NCBI GenBank assembly: GCA_020137815.1 | Contig: CM035358.1 | Coordinates: 891,356-955,355, forward strand | Source of the DNA: Hormiphora californensis | Taxonomy: Eukaryota; Ctenophora; Tentaculata; Cydippida; Pleurobrachiidae | Length of the DNA stretch: 64,000 bases | Direction of reading: 5' to 3' | Notes under the pieces: model-generated | What the model saw: only the letters and a program-made list of their open reading frames with translations | The model's database searches: none | What the model was told of the DNA's origin: nothing | Part shown: one piece after another, positions 42,236 to 55,226 of the stretch | How positions within the stretch are numbered: the first letter of the stretch is position 1 | How the letters are laid out: each line of letters starts with the position of its first letter | Translations under genes and position numbers: made by a program

Positions 42236-42252
42236 TATGTAGCTCTAACCAT

Positions 42253-43792
42253 AATAATTATGAATTTTCAAGTGTACAATCACACAAGAGCAGTAATTTG
42301 TTTGTTTGCAACTAAACATGTACAATAGCTATAATTATCACACAGAGACATAATTTCACTAATTATTAATTCAGATCGCACCAGGAAGGAAGGACTCGTG
42401 TGATTAACACGATACAACTGGATATATAACACGATACATAACATACATGACGCATGTGATGATTAAATGTGAAAATTACTTTTGTTATCCAAGAAGGTAC
42501 TACACATACCTTTATTTCTCAGATGAAAATACCAACATGATCTGCTTCTGTGTCTATACTCAGTATCCAACTAATTAGCACAATCTAACCATATGCATGA
42601 CATAATCTTCGTTATATATAAGTTATAACCATTTTCCAGCTTTTCCTCTAACCATGACCTCATCATGTTTCCAATATTCCATAAATAAGATCACAACTCA
42701 AGTTGTAAAATAAAATCATCACATTTATGTTTTATATGTGCCCGTTACATAAGTCATCACATGTACTGTGCCTACCGCCCGGTATAAGTTATGTTCTTAT
42801 TTCAAAAGAACCCAAAGTTAAACTTTGGAAGTTAAACTTTGAAAGTTTCCACTTATCTCCAATGGAAGTTCAACCTTCTAAACTAAGAAATCATTTCAGC
42901 GACTGTCTGCTGGGGCCTTTTCTACATCTTCTCAACCTATTATTTGTATCGTCTAATCGATCTCTCTGTCTCTCTGTCGCTCAGTCCTCTGTGGTTAAGT
43001 TCTGTGGCTGTATAGAAAGTACAGTGGAAGTTGGACGCTGAAATATTAATTAATGTCAAAATGTGGGAAAGAAACAAAGCAGGGAATAAGGAGAAAGAAA
43101 TAAAGTCAGGAAGGAGAAGGAATTCTTCAAATATACAAGTTAGGTTGATAAATGGTCAGATACAGAACAAGTTGTGGTCTATCTCTGTAAAGAGAAAGGT
43201 TGTGCTTATAATGGTCTAGAGACCAGAGAATATTTTACTGGTTCTGGTTGGTTAGCTACTAACTTCTAAGGACAGGATCGGTTCATCTAACACAAGTTAA
43301 AACTGCATTATCAGGAAAAAAGAAAAACTTTTCAAACATAATTGTTCTGTTCACTATTCACTAACTAAGAGTAAGCGAGAAAAGAATGGCCTTCACCGAA
43401 TATATAATGGCATTTCAAAGCAATAAGGAGAAATAAGATATGCAACGAAGAGAAGAGAAATGCAAAAAACATCTGCAGTTTAGAAGTAGCTAGACTAAAA
43501 ATCAATTGACTGACTGGGATAAAGTAGACAAAATACTTGGACCTTATGGTAGACCTGTCAACAAAAAAACACATCCACATACACACTGATTTAACCGTCG
43601 TCTCTCTATACCCCCCTCTCTCTCTCAGTCTCTCTCTCTCTCTCTGTGTCTCTCACTCTCTGTCTCTCTCTCCCTCCTCGGGTCCGTCGTTACACGTGCG
43701 GATTATGACAGTAATCTGTGTCGAACCAATGGCACGAATATCACGTGATACAGAGATACAGTAGGGGATCGGTCATGATGATGGTGATCGAG
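42253..43792. other. stretch with no recognised gene
   Basis: AT-rich DNA. I see only short CT runs near 43615-43675 and no exon with a motif or good splice signals. Confidence 0.4.
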
Positions 43793-43803
43793 AGGGAGAG
43801 GGA

Positions 43804-43883
<80 letters not shown>

Positions 43884-43895
43884 GATAAAGGGATA
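43793..43895. repeat. (GA)n microsatellite
   Basis: GA run, one of a pair separated by about 90 bp. Confidence 0.93.
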
Positions 43896-43986
43896 AAGAG
43901 AGGATGGACTTGGAGCAACGGAGGGAAGATTGGCAAAGACAAGTGAGTAAGGGCCTTCAAATGGGAGTAATAGAGATTAATCGAAC

Positions 43987-44110
<124 letters not shown>

Positions 44111-44571
44111 CTATTGCAGTAACAGTTGTATGTATGTTCAGATATGTACCAAGCATCGGTGATCCGACAAACAATAACATTTAACAATTATTGGGGAAAG
44201 ACCTGCCTTCACGTTCACATTCAAACAAGTTTAGTTTTCAGTTTCAGTTGCGCTGAGTCTGAGTCTTAGTTTTCAGTTGCACTGAGTCTGAGGTCTGCAT
44301 ACATATGAGGGGCTTTGTTTGACACAATGTACTTGTACCTCTGTCGACTGGAAAATCGTTTAGATCGTTCTAGTCGAGACGAAATGGTACCTATAATTAG
44401 CTCCTGCAGAGTCCAGGGCCGTGGAGTTGCAAAATTCACATCAAACCGAGCAAAGATACTAGTAGTTTAAGTTAGCGAGAGATAGAAAATAAGACAATAG
44501 AGAGAACATAATGAGAAAGAAGATAGAGATAGAGAGTGAGATAGGGTAAAACTTACTGGAAGAAGGATAGC

Positions 44572-44753
44572 ATCGTGGTGAAGTTGAATGGTAAAGGACT
44601 GTTTCCTTGGTCCGAGTATTCGGTGTCGATGGCCTAATGTGATCCTCAAAAACCCCGGCACACGCAGCCGCCTCACGGCCAATTGAGGGCATAATAACCG
44701 CTTTAGGAAAAGGGAGGACGCTCACAGCTTCCAGTAGTTCTTTAAAAGCGAAG
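44572..44753 (-). CDS. possible orphan exon
   Basis: After an acceptor-like CACCCTACAG the minus strand reads about 60 codons, including ELLEAVSVLPFPKAVIMPS and a Thr/Ser-rich part, to a donor CTTCCA|GTAAGT. Both splice signals are good, but I recognise no domain. It could be part of an unfinished minus-strand gene with the piece at 41.8 kb. Confidence 0.35.
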
Positions 44754-44882
44754 GATACAATGCAATGAATGAACTGTAGGGTGGAGCTCTCCCTCTTATC
44801 TTCTATGGAGTATTATCTAGAAGCAGTTCAAGATGGGAAGATGTAAATGGGATGATGCTGTGGAGGAGATACAGCATTGACC

Positions 44883-45022
44883 TCTCTCTATCCCTCTCTC
44901 TTTCTCTCTCTCTCTCTCTCTCTTCGGTATATTTATCCTTCTATCTTTCTCTTTACAGTTTACATCTTTAACTTGCTCTTCTTTCTTCTTCTCCTACCTT
45001 CTATCTATCTACCTCTCTCTCG

Positions 45023-45075
<53 letters not shown>

Positions 45076-45128
45076 CTCTCATCCTCTCTCGTCTCTCTCT
45101 CTCCTCTCTCTTCTCATCTTCTCTCTCG

Positions 45129-45163
<35 letters not shown>

Positions 45164-45180
45164 TTTCTCTTCTCCTCTCT
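44883..45180. repeat. (CT)n-rich low-complexity region
   Basis: Several CT runs separated by CTTT/CTAT-rich pieces across about 300 bp. Confidence 0.92.
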
Positions 45181-45789
45181 CACTTAGACAACTCTATAAG
45201 CGAGTTCATATGCGTCTCAATGGCGCCTCAAGAGGAGCCTGTTGCCATGGCAACCACAAGGATCCCATCACTCGTAATAGAGAACGTAGATAACAGTTTA
45301 GGGTCATTAGGTTTCAGCAGAGCAGCAGGAACAACTAGATAGTATATCATCAGGTAATATTGGTATAGTGAATTATATTCTTTGCCATACGCTTTGTTTA
45401 TCTCCTTACCAATTCTGCACGTGCAGGTCGTATTCTAAGTCTCCCTGTCTCCTCTCAGTCTGCTTGATGACTTTATCATCTGTCGTCTACTGTCCGTAAT
45501 TATAAGTTTAACAATTTGCCTCGACAAAAACAATTCACCTTTGCTTGACTTGTGTAATTTCTGATCCATCTTACTGTCAACAACGCACACAGGTCTCTCT
45601 CCCTCTTTCTATCATGTTTTTTCTACCTCCTATATTCTATACTTATATTTTCAGACCAATTCCTTCTGTCAGCACAAGAATTCAGGCCATTGGGATAGAT
45701 ATTTAGCCGTGGAAACGATGTAAGATATAGACATGAAAAATCGGAGATATTGAACTGATACAACAATATACAGATGAGCTGCTGATTTT

Positions 45790-45880
45790 CAACACCATTG
45801 ATGAGAATCTTGTATTGATGAGAATCTTGTATTGATGGGAATCTTGTATTGATGGGAATCTTGTATTGGTGAGAAGTATC
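45790..45880. repeat. 17-bp tandem repeat
   Basis: About five copies of TTGATGGGAATCTTGTA and variants. Confidence 0.85.
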
Positions 45881-45959
45881 AAGTGGCTTTGAAACAAACT
45901 TAATTAAAACTTACATTGTAAAATTTTGAGATATAATATAATTCTTTAGGTAGCACTGC

Positions 45960-46070
45960 TTGTACAACTTATAACACCCCCCAGTGTTATAAGTTTTCAC
46001 TTATAACACCCCCCAGTGTTATAAGTTTTCACTTATAACACCCCCCAGTGATACATGAAAACTTATAACA
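45960..46070. repeat. tandem palindromic repeat, three copies
   Basis: Unit ACTTATAACACCCCCCAGTG then TTATAAGTTTTC. Each unit is itself an inverted repeat (AACTTATAACAC...GTTATAAGTT). Confidence 0.85.
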
Positions 46071-46671
46071 CTGCTGCTCCTTACTCCACTGTTTCTGTCA
46101 CACTTAGAAAGATAAGCGTGTACGAACTCTCTCTCTCTCTTTCTTTATGTCACACTCACAAGTTGTTGCAGCACCGATATCAAGATAACAGTTACGAACT
46201 CCCGGACCTACACATTCTTTATCTCTCTCACTCTCACTAATCTCTCACTCTCTTTACCTATCTCAGGCGTTATCTTATCTTATACTAATATCTCTGCCTG
46301 CTACCTTATCATGAATACGTTCTATTGTTACGCCCTAAAGTTTCTCTCACTCTTGTTTTAAAATTTTACAATGCAATTTTATTATGCCTATTTTCGTTGT
46401 ACCTGACGTCAACAATTATGTCCCAGATTCTTACACTTTTAGACCTCGCAGGCTCGGTCAAAAAGTAAAACTACATCACTCGCAGGCTCGTGAGGTAGTT
46501 ACACTTAGTGGCACTCGCAGGCTCGTGCACTAAAGTACAATAATCTGCCTCGACCTGTGGTCTCGGATCATTATTGTTGCACTTATAACACTCGACCTTC
46601 GGTCTCGTGTTATAAGTTTTCAGGTACAACTTATAGCCATAATAAAATCCTACATTTGACTGAAAACTAAA

Positions 46672-47404
46672 CTGTAACACCTACCATTGACTGGAAACTA
46701 AACTGTAACACCTACCATTGACTGGAAACTAAACTGTAACACCTACCATTGACTGGAAACTAAACTGTAACACCTACATTTGACTGAAAACTAAACTGTA
46801 ACACCTACCATTGACTGGAAACTAAACTGTAACACCTACATTTGACTGAAAACTAAACTGTAACACCTAAATTTGACTGAAAACTAAACTGTAACACCTA
46901 CATGGACTGGAAACTAAACTGTAACACCTACATTTGACTGAAAACTAAACTGTAACACCTACCATTGACTGGAAACTAAACTGTAACACCTACATTTGAC
47001 TGAAAACTAAACTGTAACACCTACAATTGACTGAAAACTAAACTGTAACACCTACCATTGACTGGAAACTAAACTGTAACACCTACCATTGACTGGAAAC
47101 TAAACTGTAACACCTACATTTGACTGAAAACTAAACTGTAACACCTACAATTGACTGAAAACTAAACTGTAACACCTACCATTGACTGGAAACTAAACTG
47201 TAACACCTACCATTGACTGGAAACTAAACTGTAACACCTACATTTGACTGAAAACTAAACTGTAACACCTACAATTGACTGAAAACCAAACTGTAACACC
47301 TACAATTGACTGAAAACTAAACTGTAACACCTACAATTGACTGAAAACTAAACTGTAACACCTACATTTGACTGAAAACTAAACTGTAACACCTACATGG
47401 ACTG
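46672..47404. repeat. 31-bp minisatellite, about 23 copies
   Basis: Unit ACTGTAACACCTACCATTGA then CTGGAAACTAA. Two main variants alternate irregularly: CCATTGACTGG and ATTTGACTGAA or CAATTGACTGAA. The copies adjoin without spacers. Confidence 0.95.
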
Positions 47405-47545
47405 ACGACGCCTCCGACTCCAAGTTTCTTGTTAAGTCGAGTTAGGTTTCGAGTTCTCCTGATCCTCGCCTCATCTGACAAAGCAGGGGCCTCCACAAGG
47501 GGTATCAGGGTATCCACAAGACCGTGGGCCAACATGATCTTCACT
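47405..47545 (-). CDS. possible orphan exon
   Basis: The minus strand reads MLAHGLVDTLIPLVEAPAL and then a basic part RIRRTRNLTRLNKKLGV, ending near a possible donor CCAT|GTAGGT at the edge of the 31-bp minisatellite. It looks like an amphipathic helical protein segment. The family is unrecognised and the acceptor is weak. Confidence 0.3.
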
Positions 47546-48029
47546 CAAACAAGACTATACTGCACGTGTGTGAGAGAATTTTAAGATTTGGATTATATGG
47601 AAATGCAAATTACTGACGACAAGTAACTGTTCAAGGCAAGTAACTGGTTCAAACAATGGGGGTGGGGTAACATGCAATGCAAATGTAGATAAATTATGTG
47701 ATTACATACCACAGCCCCTGCATACCGAATTAATGACTAGGTCAGCAGAGGGAGTAGCAAACGTTTAATATGCCCCACTCTATGACTAATATTCAAGCAC
47801 TGACTTGGGGAGAGTTAGGTCATCACAAGATGCACGATCAAGTGAAGCTCCCAGTGAAGTTTCAGTACAATGAAAGGACACTGAAGAGTGAGAAGTAATG
47901 AGAAGTAGTACCGTCCAATAATATGTGAACAAATATGATCACGTGACCAGTACACGTGTTAAGATAAGACCTTCTTATTACTAATCGTTTCTTTATGAGA
48001 TATCTATATTAGAGGAAACAGAAACAAAC

Positions 48030-48256
48030 ACAGCTTTGTTTTTGCGTGGTGAAATCAACTGGATGTGAGAGAGAGAGAGATCTCAACACATTTTGTATGT
48101 TTCCGGTGTAATTAAACGGATATAATTCACCGCCGTTATTGTGAGAAGCAACATCATGCACAGCAGACACGCTATTCTGGAATCTGGTTTCTGGATTGAG
48201 CACGGGTGATTCGATAAATTCGACATTCCTAGTGTAGTACAACTGACACAAGAGGC
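48030..48256 (-). CDS. possible orphan exon
   Basis: After an acceptor-like TATACGCAG the minus strand reads CQLYYTRNVEFIESPVLNP and about 35 further coding-like residues. No clear donor and no recognised domain. Confidence 0.22.
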
Positions 48257-48902
48257 TGCGTATATTATCTATTGAGTATCTCTGATCATGGCATTGTGTG
48301 CTACCTGGGAGTGTATCTTACAGTGATATAGTATGTGATAATCTGACAGGATTGGGAGTTATTATGGTGAATCATGAAAGCAACCAGCAACCTAAACTAT
48401 ACTGATTCACAATCCTAGTTATGCTCAAGACAATGACGCCGACGGATACAACAGTACCACTTGAGCCAAGCGCCTTCGGGGCGCAGTGCGAGGTACAGTC
48501 GAACCAAACCAAACACAGTCCTAGTCGGCGAAACAAGAAAGCAACCTAAACTAAACAGTGCTACTGCAGCCCTAGTTAAAATCACAGAAGTCGATTTCAA
48601 CCTGTATTTTCTGATGTTTGGAACAGCATGTAATCAGAACGGTCAACTGGTCGTGTATCACAGTCTCACGAATCCAATCAAAGCAAGGCCGCAAGGAGAT
48701 GAAGTGGGAGAGAGAGAGAGAGAGGAGATAACTAGAGAGCGAGAGAGAGAGATAGATATAGATCGAGAGCGAAGAGGTCTAAACGAGTGTGGATTCCCAC
48801 GGACCCCCCAGATTTCTCCCCCTAACTGATTCAACTCGCTACTTTCCCATGTCCATACTTAAAACGACTTACGCCTGTGATTCTTCAATCTCAATTTCCC
48901 AG

Positions 48903-49895
48903 CTAGAAAGGCTCACAAGGACAACAGTACGAGAGAGGGATAGATAAGAGAGCGCGGCGCTCGCTTTGCTCGCTCGGCTGCGCGCGAGCGCCTTGCTCGC
49001 TCGCGTTCTCGCGCGCGCGCGCGCGCGCGGCTCGCGATCGCGCGCCGCGATCTCTCCCTCGTCGCGCGCGCGCGCTCGATCTCGCTCGGCGCGCGCGCTC
49101 GCGAACGCGCGCGCTCGCGCGTCTCGCTCTCGCGCTGCTCTGTCTCGCGCGGGATTTCACTGAACACACCTTGAATTGCCTAGACAAAGCTTCCACAATT
49201 TCTTTCTTATCAGTGATCAATTCGCCAGATTCTCCAGTTAACGCCGAGATACTGTTGCTGTCACCAGCGAAACGCTTAGCGTAGCTGTAGAAGTTACTTG
49301 GCGTTTGTTTTGATCTTTTCAAACTGCCAGTTTTTTCCTGCTTTATATTCTCATCCAGGATAGCATCCCGGATTTCCCCATAAAGCACATCGATCCTCTT
49401 TTGGAGAGCTTCAATCTGACTGATTGGAGTATCTTTTTCTCCAAGAGCAGTGCGAGACGCCCTTTCGCAGCTCTTTTTTTCCGAGAAAGTTTTCTGACAA
49501 GCTTTGGCCTCCCCCTTCTCGGTTTTCCTAGGTGCATGAATCTGAGCAATCTGGAAACAATATATCCTGAATACTCGAGGAAGCTCTTCCGTGGTGCACT
49601 TACCGAAACAGCTTCCCAATAACCTTTTTTACCGCCTCACATATGCCTCTGTATCTGTTTGTACATATCCAGTGAACGAAACTCATCAGCAGCAAACTGA
49701 GGTGGCACAGTGTTCCCTGGCTGCAGAGCACGGATTCCGAGTCACACCAAACTCCAATAGGTTGTGGTCCGACAACCTAGTCTCCTTGCTCCTCACACGG
49801 TTAACCAGTGTCTCAGAGTTGCTGAAAACCAAATCCAAGTAGCTGCTGCCTCTCGATGGTACATCAAATATTGAGAAAGCAGCGTGTCCTCAGTG
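48903..49895 (-). mobile_element. LINE fragment: endonuclease end and pre-RT linker
   Basis: The minus strand has LDLVFSNSETLVNRVRSKE followed by LSDHNLLEF, the C-terminal end of an APE-type endonuclease. After a frameshift comes a linker with PSNFYSYAKRF and then SGELITDKKEIVEALSRQF, the usual stretch before reverse transcriptase. It breaks off at about 49165, where a CpG-rich block begins. The endonuclease end differs from that of its neighbours, so it is another LINE family. Confidence 0.75.
48953..49156. repeat. CpG-dense alternating purine-pyrimidine block
   Basis: About 200 bp dominated by CGCG, GCGC and CTCG with runs such as CGCGCGCGCGCGCGCG. It is the only such block in an AT-rich window. 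It is inserted in, or expanded from, LINE sequence. Confidence 0.9.
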
Positions 49896-49919
49896 AAGCT
49901 AAGCAGTGCATCACTATTT

Positions 49920-50716
49920 GCTGTTCTTGGGTTTGCCTCAGGTGGATTCCAAGCGATCTCAGGTGATTTGCAAAACAGTTAGAATGAAAAGTTCTTTGAA
50001 TTTGTCACCAACAGGGTCTCCAGATTCCTCACATAATGTCTGCAGTTCGTCCCAATCAACAGAAGCAATGTCTACATTCATATCTTCAAAGTTGGCTTTC
50101 TGAATGTCCAACCCTCGGAAACTCATGTGGTCCCACTTTTTGATGGTGGTCTGCTGTTTCCATAAGGGGGTTTATCACCAGAGTACAGTTAACTATCCTG
50201 TGGTCAGAAATCTTTGTCTCTTCGGTTGTCACAGTTGATACGTATTGGGGTGAGTTGGTCATTATAACATCCAGAGTATTACTTCCTCTGGTTGGTTTTG
50301 TCTACGACCTGAGTTAGGAAATTTTCCTCAATGAAGTCACAGTGCGTTGATAAGCCGCTATGTTGGCAGCAGCTGACGGCAGGGATTTTCTTTCCAGTTG
50401 AAAACGGCAAGTTTAGATCGCCATGATAAACATTTCAGGGCTCCTTTCATTGGACAGAGAGATCGATTTTATCTTGGAGATATCATCAACTGTGATAAGG
50501 ACTGGTCAGATGAGTCGGGGGGACGGTAAACACAGGAAAACAACATGTTTTTAGCTTTACTAAAAGCCAATACCAGACTGCATTCTCGGTCACTGAACGA
50601 GTATGCAAAGCTGATTGGGATGTCCTCACGAATGTACAGAACACAACCTCCTCCTTTCCGGTCAGGACGGTCAGATTCAATTCAATTTTTTTTTTCAATT
50701 CAAATAATTTGCGCAC
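49920..50716 (-). mobile_element. LINE fragment: endonuclease region
   Basis: In shifting frames the minus strand reads NTLDVIMTNSP and SDHRIVNCTL (endonuclease end), then SFRGLDIQKANFEDMN and DWDELQTLCEESGD. These match the corresponding parts of the longer element at 52.7-53.3 kb, so both are copies of one family. No reverse transcriptase is left. Confidence 0.75.
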
Positions 50717-50776
50717 AAATACACAGGATATTTAAAAAAAATAAACCTCCTCATTAGTCATTAATAACACACCAGC

Positions 50777-53700
50777 TCAGCAACAAACAACTTCATCAAG
50801 ATTGGAATTGATCAGGACGCCACTGAGGATAGAGTTGTTGTTCGATTGAGATGGATACCCGATAATAGGTGGAGTATCAGGGATGAAACAAAGGTAGACA
50901 CCCAGACGTGATTTAAAATGGGAAAGTGTCGGTGCCTCCTTAACATGTCGTGGTAGAGTGTTCCACAGTTGGGGGCCCTTAACTGCAAAAGAACCCTCAA
51001 ACATGGTGAGATTTGATCGTTGAGCTTCATAAGAATATCTGGGAACGATTGCTCTTGGTCCAGAACGGGGGCTCTCCACAAAGCCCATGTTTGTGGTGTT
51101 TGGTGATTCACCATTGTATATTTCCAGACCATTATCATAGTGTATCTCTCACGACGTCTTTTGAAGTGACAGTAGACACAGGGATCGGAGTCTCTGCCAG
51201 TAGTCCAGGCCTTTAAGGCCGGCGATTTTACGAGTAAAAGCACGTTGAATATCCTCCTAAACGACTGATATCGCCAATCTTGGTGGGGGACCAAAGAGTA
51301 CAACAGTAGTCCAGGTGTGACGCACCAGGATTTGTAGAGGGTAACCATGGTGCTCCGAGAACGGGACCTGAATGCACTGAGGGTCCAGCCAGCAAACTAC
51401 GTCTCGCCTCTGATATTACACGAGATATCTGGGCTGACCTATGAACCGTCGGAGGGAGAGAAGAACGCCAAGATCACGAACAGTACGGGAAGGGATAATA
51501 GCTTACACGTCTGAAAGATGATATGTATAGTTTCTCGGCACTAAAGGGCATTTCCCTGAGAGATGATGTGATTTAGTGTATAGTTCATCACTTCAAACTT
51601 TGCTGGTGGTGGAGACGACATATTGTTGATATCTGCCCAAGAAATGATGCTGTTGAGATCCTCTTGAAGGAGGACCTTATCCAGTAGCGTTCGTATAGCA
51701 GAGAAGATTTTGGTATCGTCTGCAAACGACAAGGACGAGCCGGTTTGACTACAGAATCTAGGTCGATCACATATATGAAAATAGGATTGGGCCTAGAACT
51801 GTCCCTTGGGGTACACCACCAATCACTTGAGCGAAAGAGGAAGGGACAGCCGTACCATAACAGTTTGCATCCGATCGGTAAGGAAACTACTTAGCCAAGA
51901 TAAAAGTCTGCCCTTGACACCATATTCTGGAGTTTTTCCAATAGAATGCCAATGTCACCTTATCAAATGCCTTCTCAAAATCGAGGTAGATAACATCTAC
52001 CTCGAGGAGACCATTGAGATTGTTCAGTAGGTGTCAATATGACGAGTGAGTTGCGAAAGACAGCTCCGCTTACTTCTGAATCCATGTTGAGAGTCATTAA
52101 AAAGATTTTTGACTCAAATACGATACAAGTTGGGAACGAACAACTCTTTCGAAAGTTTTAGTAATGTGACTGGTCAATGAAATTGGCCGATAGTTTGCAG
52201 CACATGACTTAGAACCCTTTTGTGAGAGGGGTGATATGAACTGCTGCTTCAGGTACGTAGGAACTGCACCTGAGTTGAATGATTTACACCACAGGATATA
52301 CAAAGGTATGATAGAGATGACCGACAGTCACGTAGAATTCTGGCGGGAATATCCCCTGGTGGGCCTGCGGAGTAAGGGTTCAGATCGGCTAAAGCCTTCT
52401 CAATATCCGATGGAGAGAACAATATGTCTGAAATACTGGACGTTGATGGCGATATAGATAGGCGCTGCAGCTGAAGGGGATGTAGAAGGGGAGCTAAACA
52501 CAGAAGTGAATTGGGACTGGAATAACTCGGCCTTTTCAGAAGCTTCATCCGTTAGTGATCCATCCTCTCGTAAAAGTGGTGGAATCGTGAACGCATTTTT
52601 ACGCTTTCGATTTGATAGGACCAGAAAAACTTCGGATTTGACTTGATTTTATCCAAAGCCCCCTGTTCCTCATCATCCAACCGCTGTGAGATGTGGGCCA
52701 TTATCCTCAGCGTGACCCTGGCAACACTAATTTCAAGTTGTGATAGATTTGGAGTAGTGTTGTTGCCGAGCGATAGACAAACGTTTGTTGAGACTTCTCT
52801 GCTTAATTTTCAGGCGCCTCAAAATAGGATCACGACGTTTGTTTCCCGCTTTCTTTTTCTCTTGGAGGATAGACAAGACCTGCAAGATGGTCAAATTGAA
52901 AAGTTGGACAAAATCTGATCCGTCCCCGTCATTACAGATATCAGCAAGAGCATCCCAGTCGATAAGGTTTAGCTCGTTACGCATTGATGGGAAGTCCGCT
53001 TCATGAAAATTGAATGCAGAAAATCCTCAAGATTGGAGTCACGAACTGGCTGGGACTTGATACCAAACCCAAGAGTACATGTTACCATTTGGTGATCGGA
53101 GAAGTTTGGATCTGATACATTGGTATCTATGACATAATCAGGTCTGTTAGTCAAAACAAGGTCCAGGGTATTGGATCCTCTGGTTGGACCATCGACAATT
53201 TGAGTCAGGAAATGAGAGGCTGAGAAGTCGAGCAGGTTCCGGGATGCAGTATCAGGGGCTTCCATGGACACCCAGTTGATGCCAGGCTATTAAAGTCCCC
53301 TGTTAAGAAAATGTCCGGTGAGACGTTGTCAGCGCCACAACTGTCGATGAATTGGGACACACCGTTGAGAAGATCGGCAATTGGAGCATTTGGTGCACGA
53401 TAAACCACGCCTAGAATGGAGTGGCTTTCTTTAATGTACACGATAGCTGCACTGCTGGAGGAATCAGAGTAACGGTAGTCGAGTGAGATAGGAAGTTGGC
53501 TGTTTACATAGGGGCAACACCCCCACCTCTTCTACCATCACGGTCACTCCTGATGAGGTGGAAACCTTCAATGTTCAACTGAGCATCACTAAATGCATCA
53601 CTCCACCAAGTTTCAGTTATAGCAGTGCATAGTATGGGGTTGAAGAATTCTGTAAGGTGTCCCTGAGATAGGGAAGCTTCACTTACATTCGCTACCCGCA

Positions 53701-55202
53701 GAAGGGGTTAAACTACGGGCGTTGATACTGAGTAATTTCGAAATTTCCAGTGCTCCTGGGAATAGCATTGGAGTTGTTGCACAGGGCTGGCTGAGGGGAA
53801 GATATTGGGGCCGTGGTGGAGTGTAGCCCTGGAATTCGTCTCATTGAGTCCAGGGACAGTTTTACCTCCCGTAGTATGTCGTCCCGTACAGTTCCATCAG
53901 GTTCATCAGAAAATCCTGCTGCGTATTTTGGCGTTTTTCGACGGCAGGAGGAGCAGATTTGTCACCTGTGTTTTGGGGACGACTTTGTGAGCCAGACTGA
54001 GATTTCCTGTCACCAGATTGGGGTTTTCTGGCATCGTTATTGGGTTTCTTGGCATTAGGGCGGGGCGTCCTTTCCTCTTTTTGCGGGTGAACTTAAGATG
54101 AGTCCTCTTGCAGTCTCTGTTCGTACAGACCCGGGCAATCTCAGACTCTTTGCAGAGTGGAGGATGGAGATAGGAGCAGTTGTTCCCTTTGTTACAACCG
54201 TGATTCCTAGTCGTCCCGTATTGGCTAAACCTAAGACACATTGGAGGGTGTTCTTTCTTGCAGGTTTTACCATTAACCAACTTGTCACCTCGGTTACCGT
54301 GCGGGCAGTCCCTTAGTAGGTGGCGTTCACAGACATTTTTGAACTTGGATTGGATTTGATAGGAAGTTTGGGTTTCTTATCATCCTGATCCTCGTCTGTG
54401 TTTCTCCTCCGAACTCAACTCGGGGATGATCTTGGTGTCTAGAACAGTTAAACCACCGACTGGAGTTGTCATGTCGGGATCATTTTGTTGGCTTTGAGAA
54501 CTGTCGATGTTGGCCTGGGATTCACCGACTTGGGAGGTTTGAGAATTTTTGATCTCTTTTTTGTTCACCTTGGTCTTCTTCTTTTTCTTCATCCCACTTC
54601 TGCCTACTTTGGGACTGATCTTGAGTTGGAATTCCGAATCAGACAGGTTTGGGTTATCTGGGTAATGTCACCGGTAAAGGTTTCGGTTATCCCATTTTTC
54701 TTCTCACAAGGTGAACTATCCAGTGGGAGCCAGGAATAGATCCAGGAGACCCTGCCATCGCGTCACATACGTGGGCTCCTTGGCCACAAAGGTAGCAGCG
54801 AATAGAAGGAGATTCGCCGAGCTTAAAGGCGTACATTTCGTTACACCCCTTGCATCTACAGGGAAAGTGGCTTTCGAGCTGCATGATAAGGTAGCCGATA
54901 GCGTGGTGCGATTTTGGTACCGTTTTGTTTTTCAGCATTTGACCCGGGAGAAGCACCAAAAAATCTTCCGGCAGCTTCGAGGTGTTCGCAGTTAAAAGCT
55001 CGAAACACTTTAGGTTTTTGTTGTAGTGGACATCGTGACGGTATGCCGATAAACACTTTCCTCGTAAGTGAGTCAGCGCCTGGTTGATAAGAGCTGCAAC
55101 GGCAAGGATGCTACCATCGACATCGACATCAGAAGTTTCATTTGATTCATTAACCATCTTTGACATAGGGCTAGACCCTAGATAGGAAGATTTGAAACGC
55201 AC
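50777..55202 (-). mobile_element. near-full-length degenerate LINE (ORF1, endonuclease, RT)
   Basis: Minus-strand order: an ORF1 start at 55202 with a Cys-rich finger (CRCKGCNEMYAF, then CYLCGQGAHVC); a Lys-rich linker; CCCH-type zinc knuckles at 54.0-54.3 kb (CSYLHPPLC, CKRTHLKF); endonuclease (GVVYRAPNAP, FLTGDFN, NTLDLVLTNRP, SDHQMV); reverse transcriptase (YSAGPPGDIPARILRDC, ANYRPISLTS, YLDFEKAFDKV, FADDTKIF); and the C-terminal block GPQLWNTLPRHVKEAP. Several frameshifts and stops separate these parts, so it is inactive. Gene order and C-terminal block fit the CR1/Jockey group of non-LTR elements. Confidence 0.88.
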
Positions 55203-55226
55203 GGGCGCGCGCTCAAATTAATTTGT

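Noticed and set aside
46672-47404. CRISPR-like array
   Set aside because: The copies are contiguous without spacers, in a eukaryotic genome. It is a minisatellite.
50777-55202. The LINE as an active element or host gene
   Set aside because: Frameshifts and stops separate all domains, and the frames jump several times.
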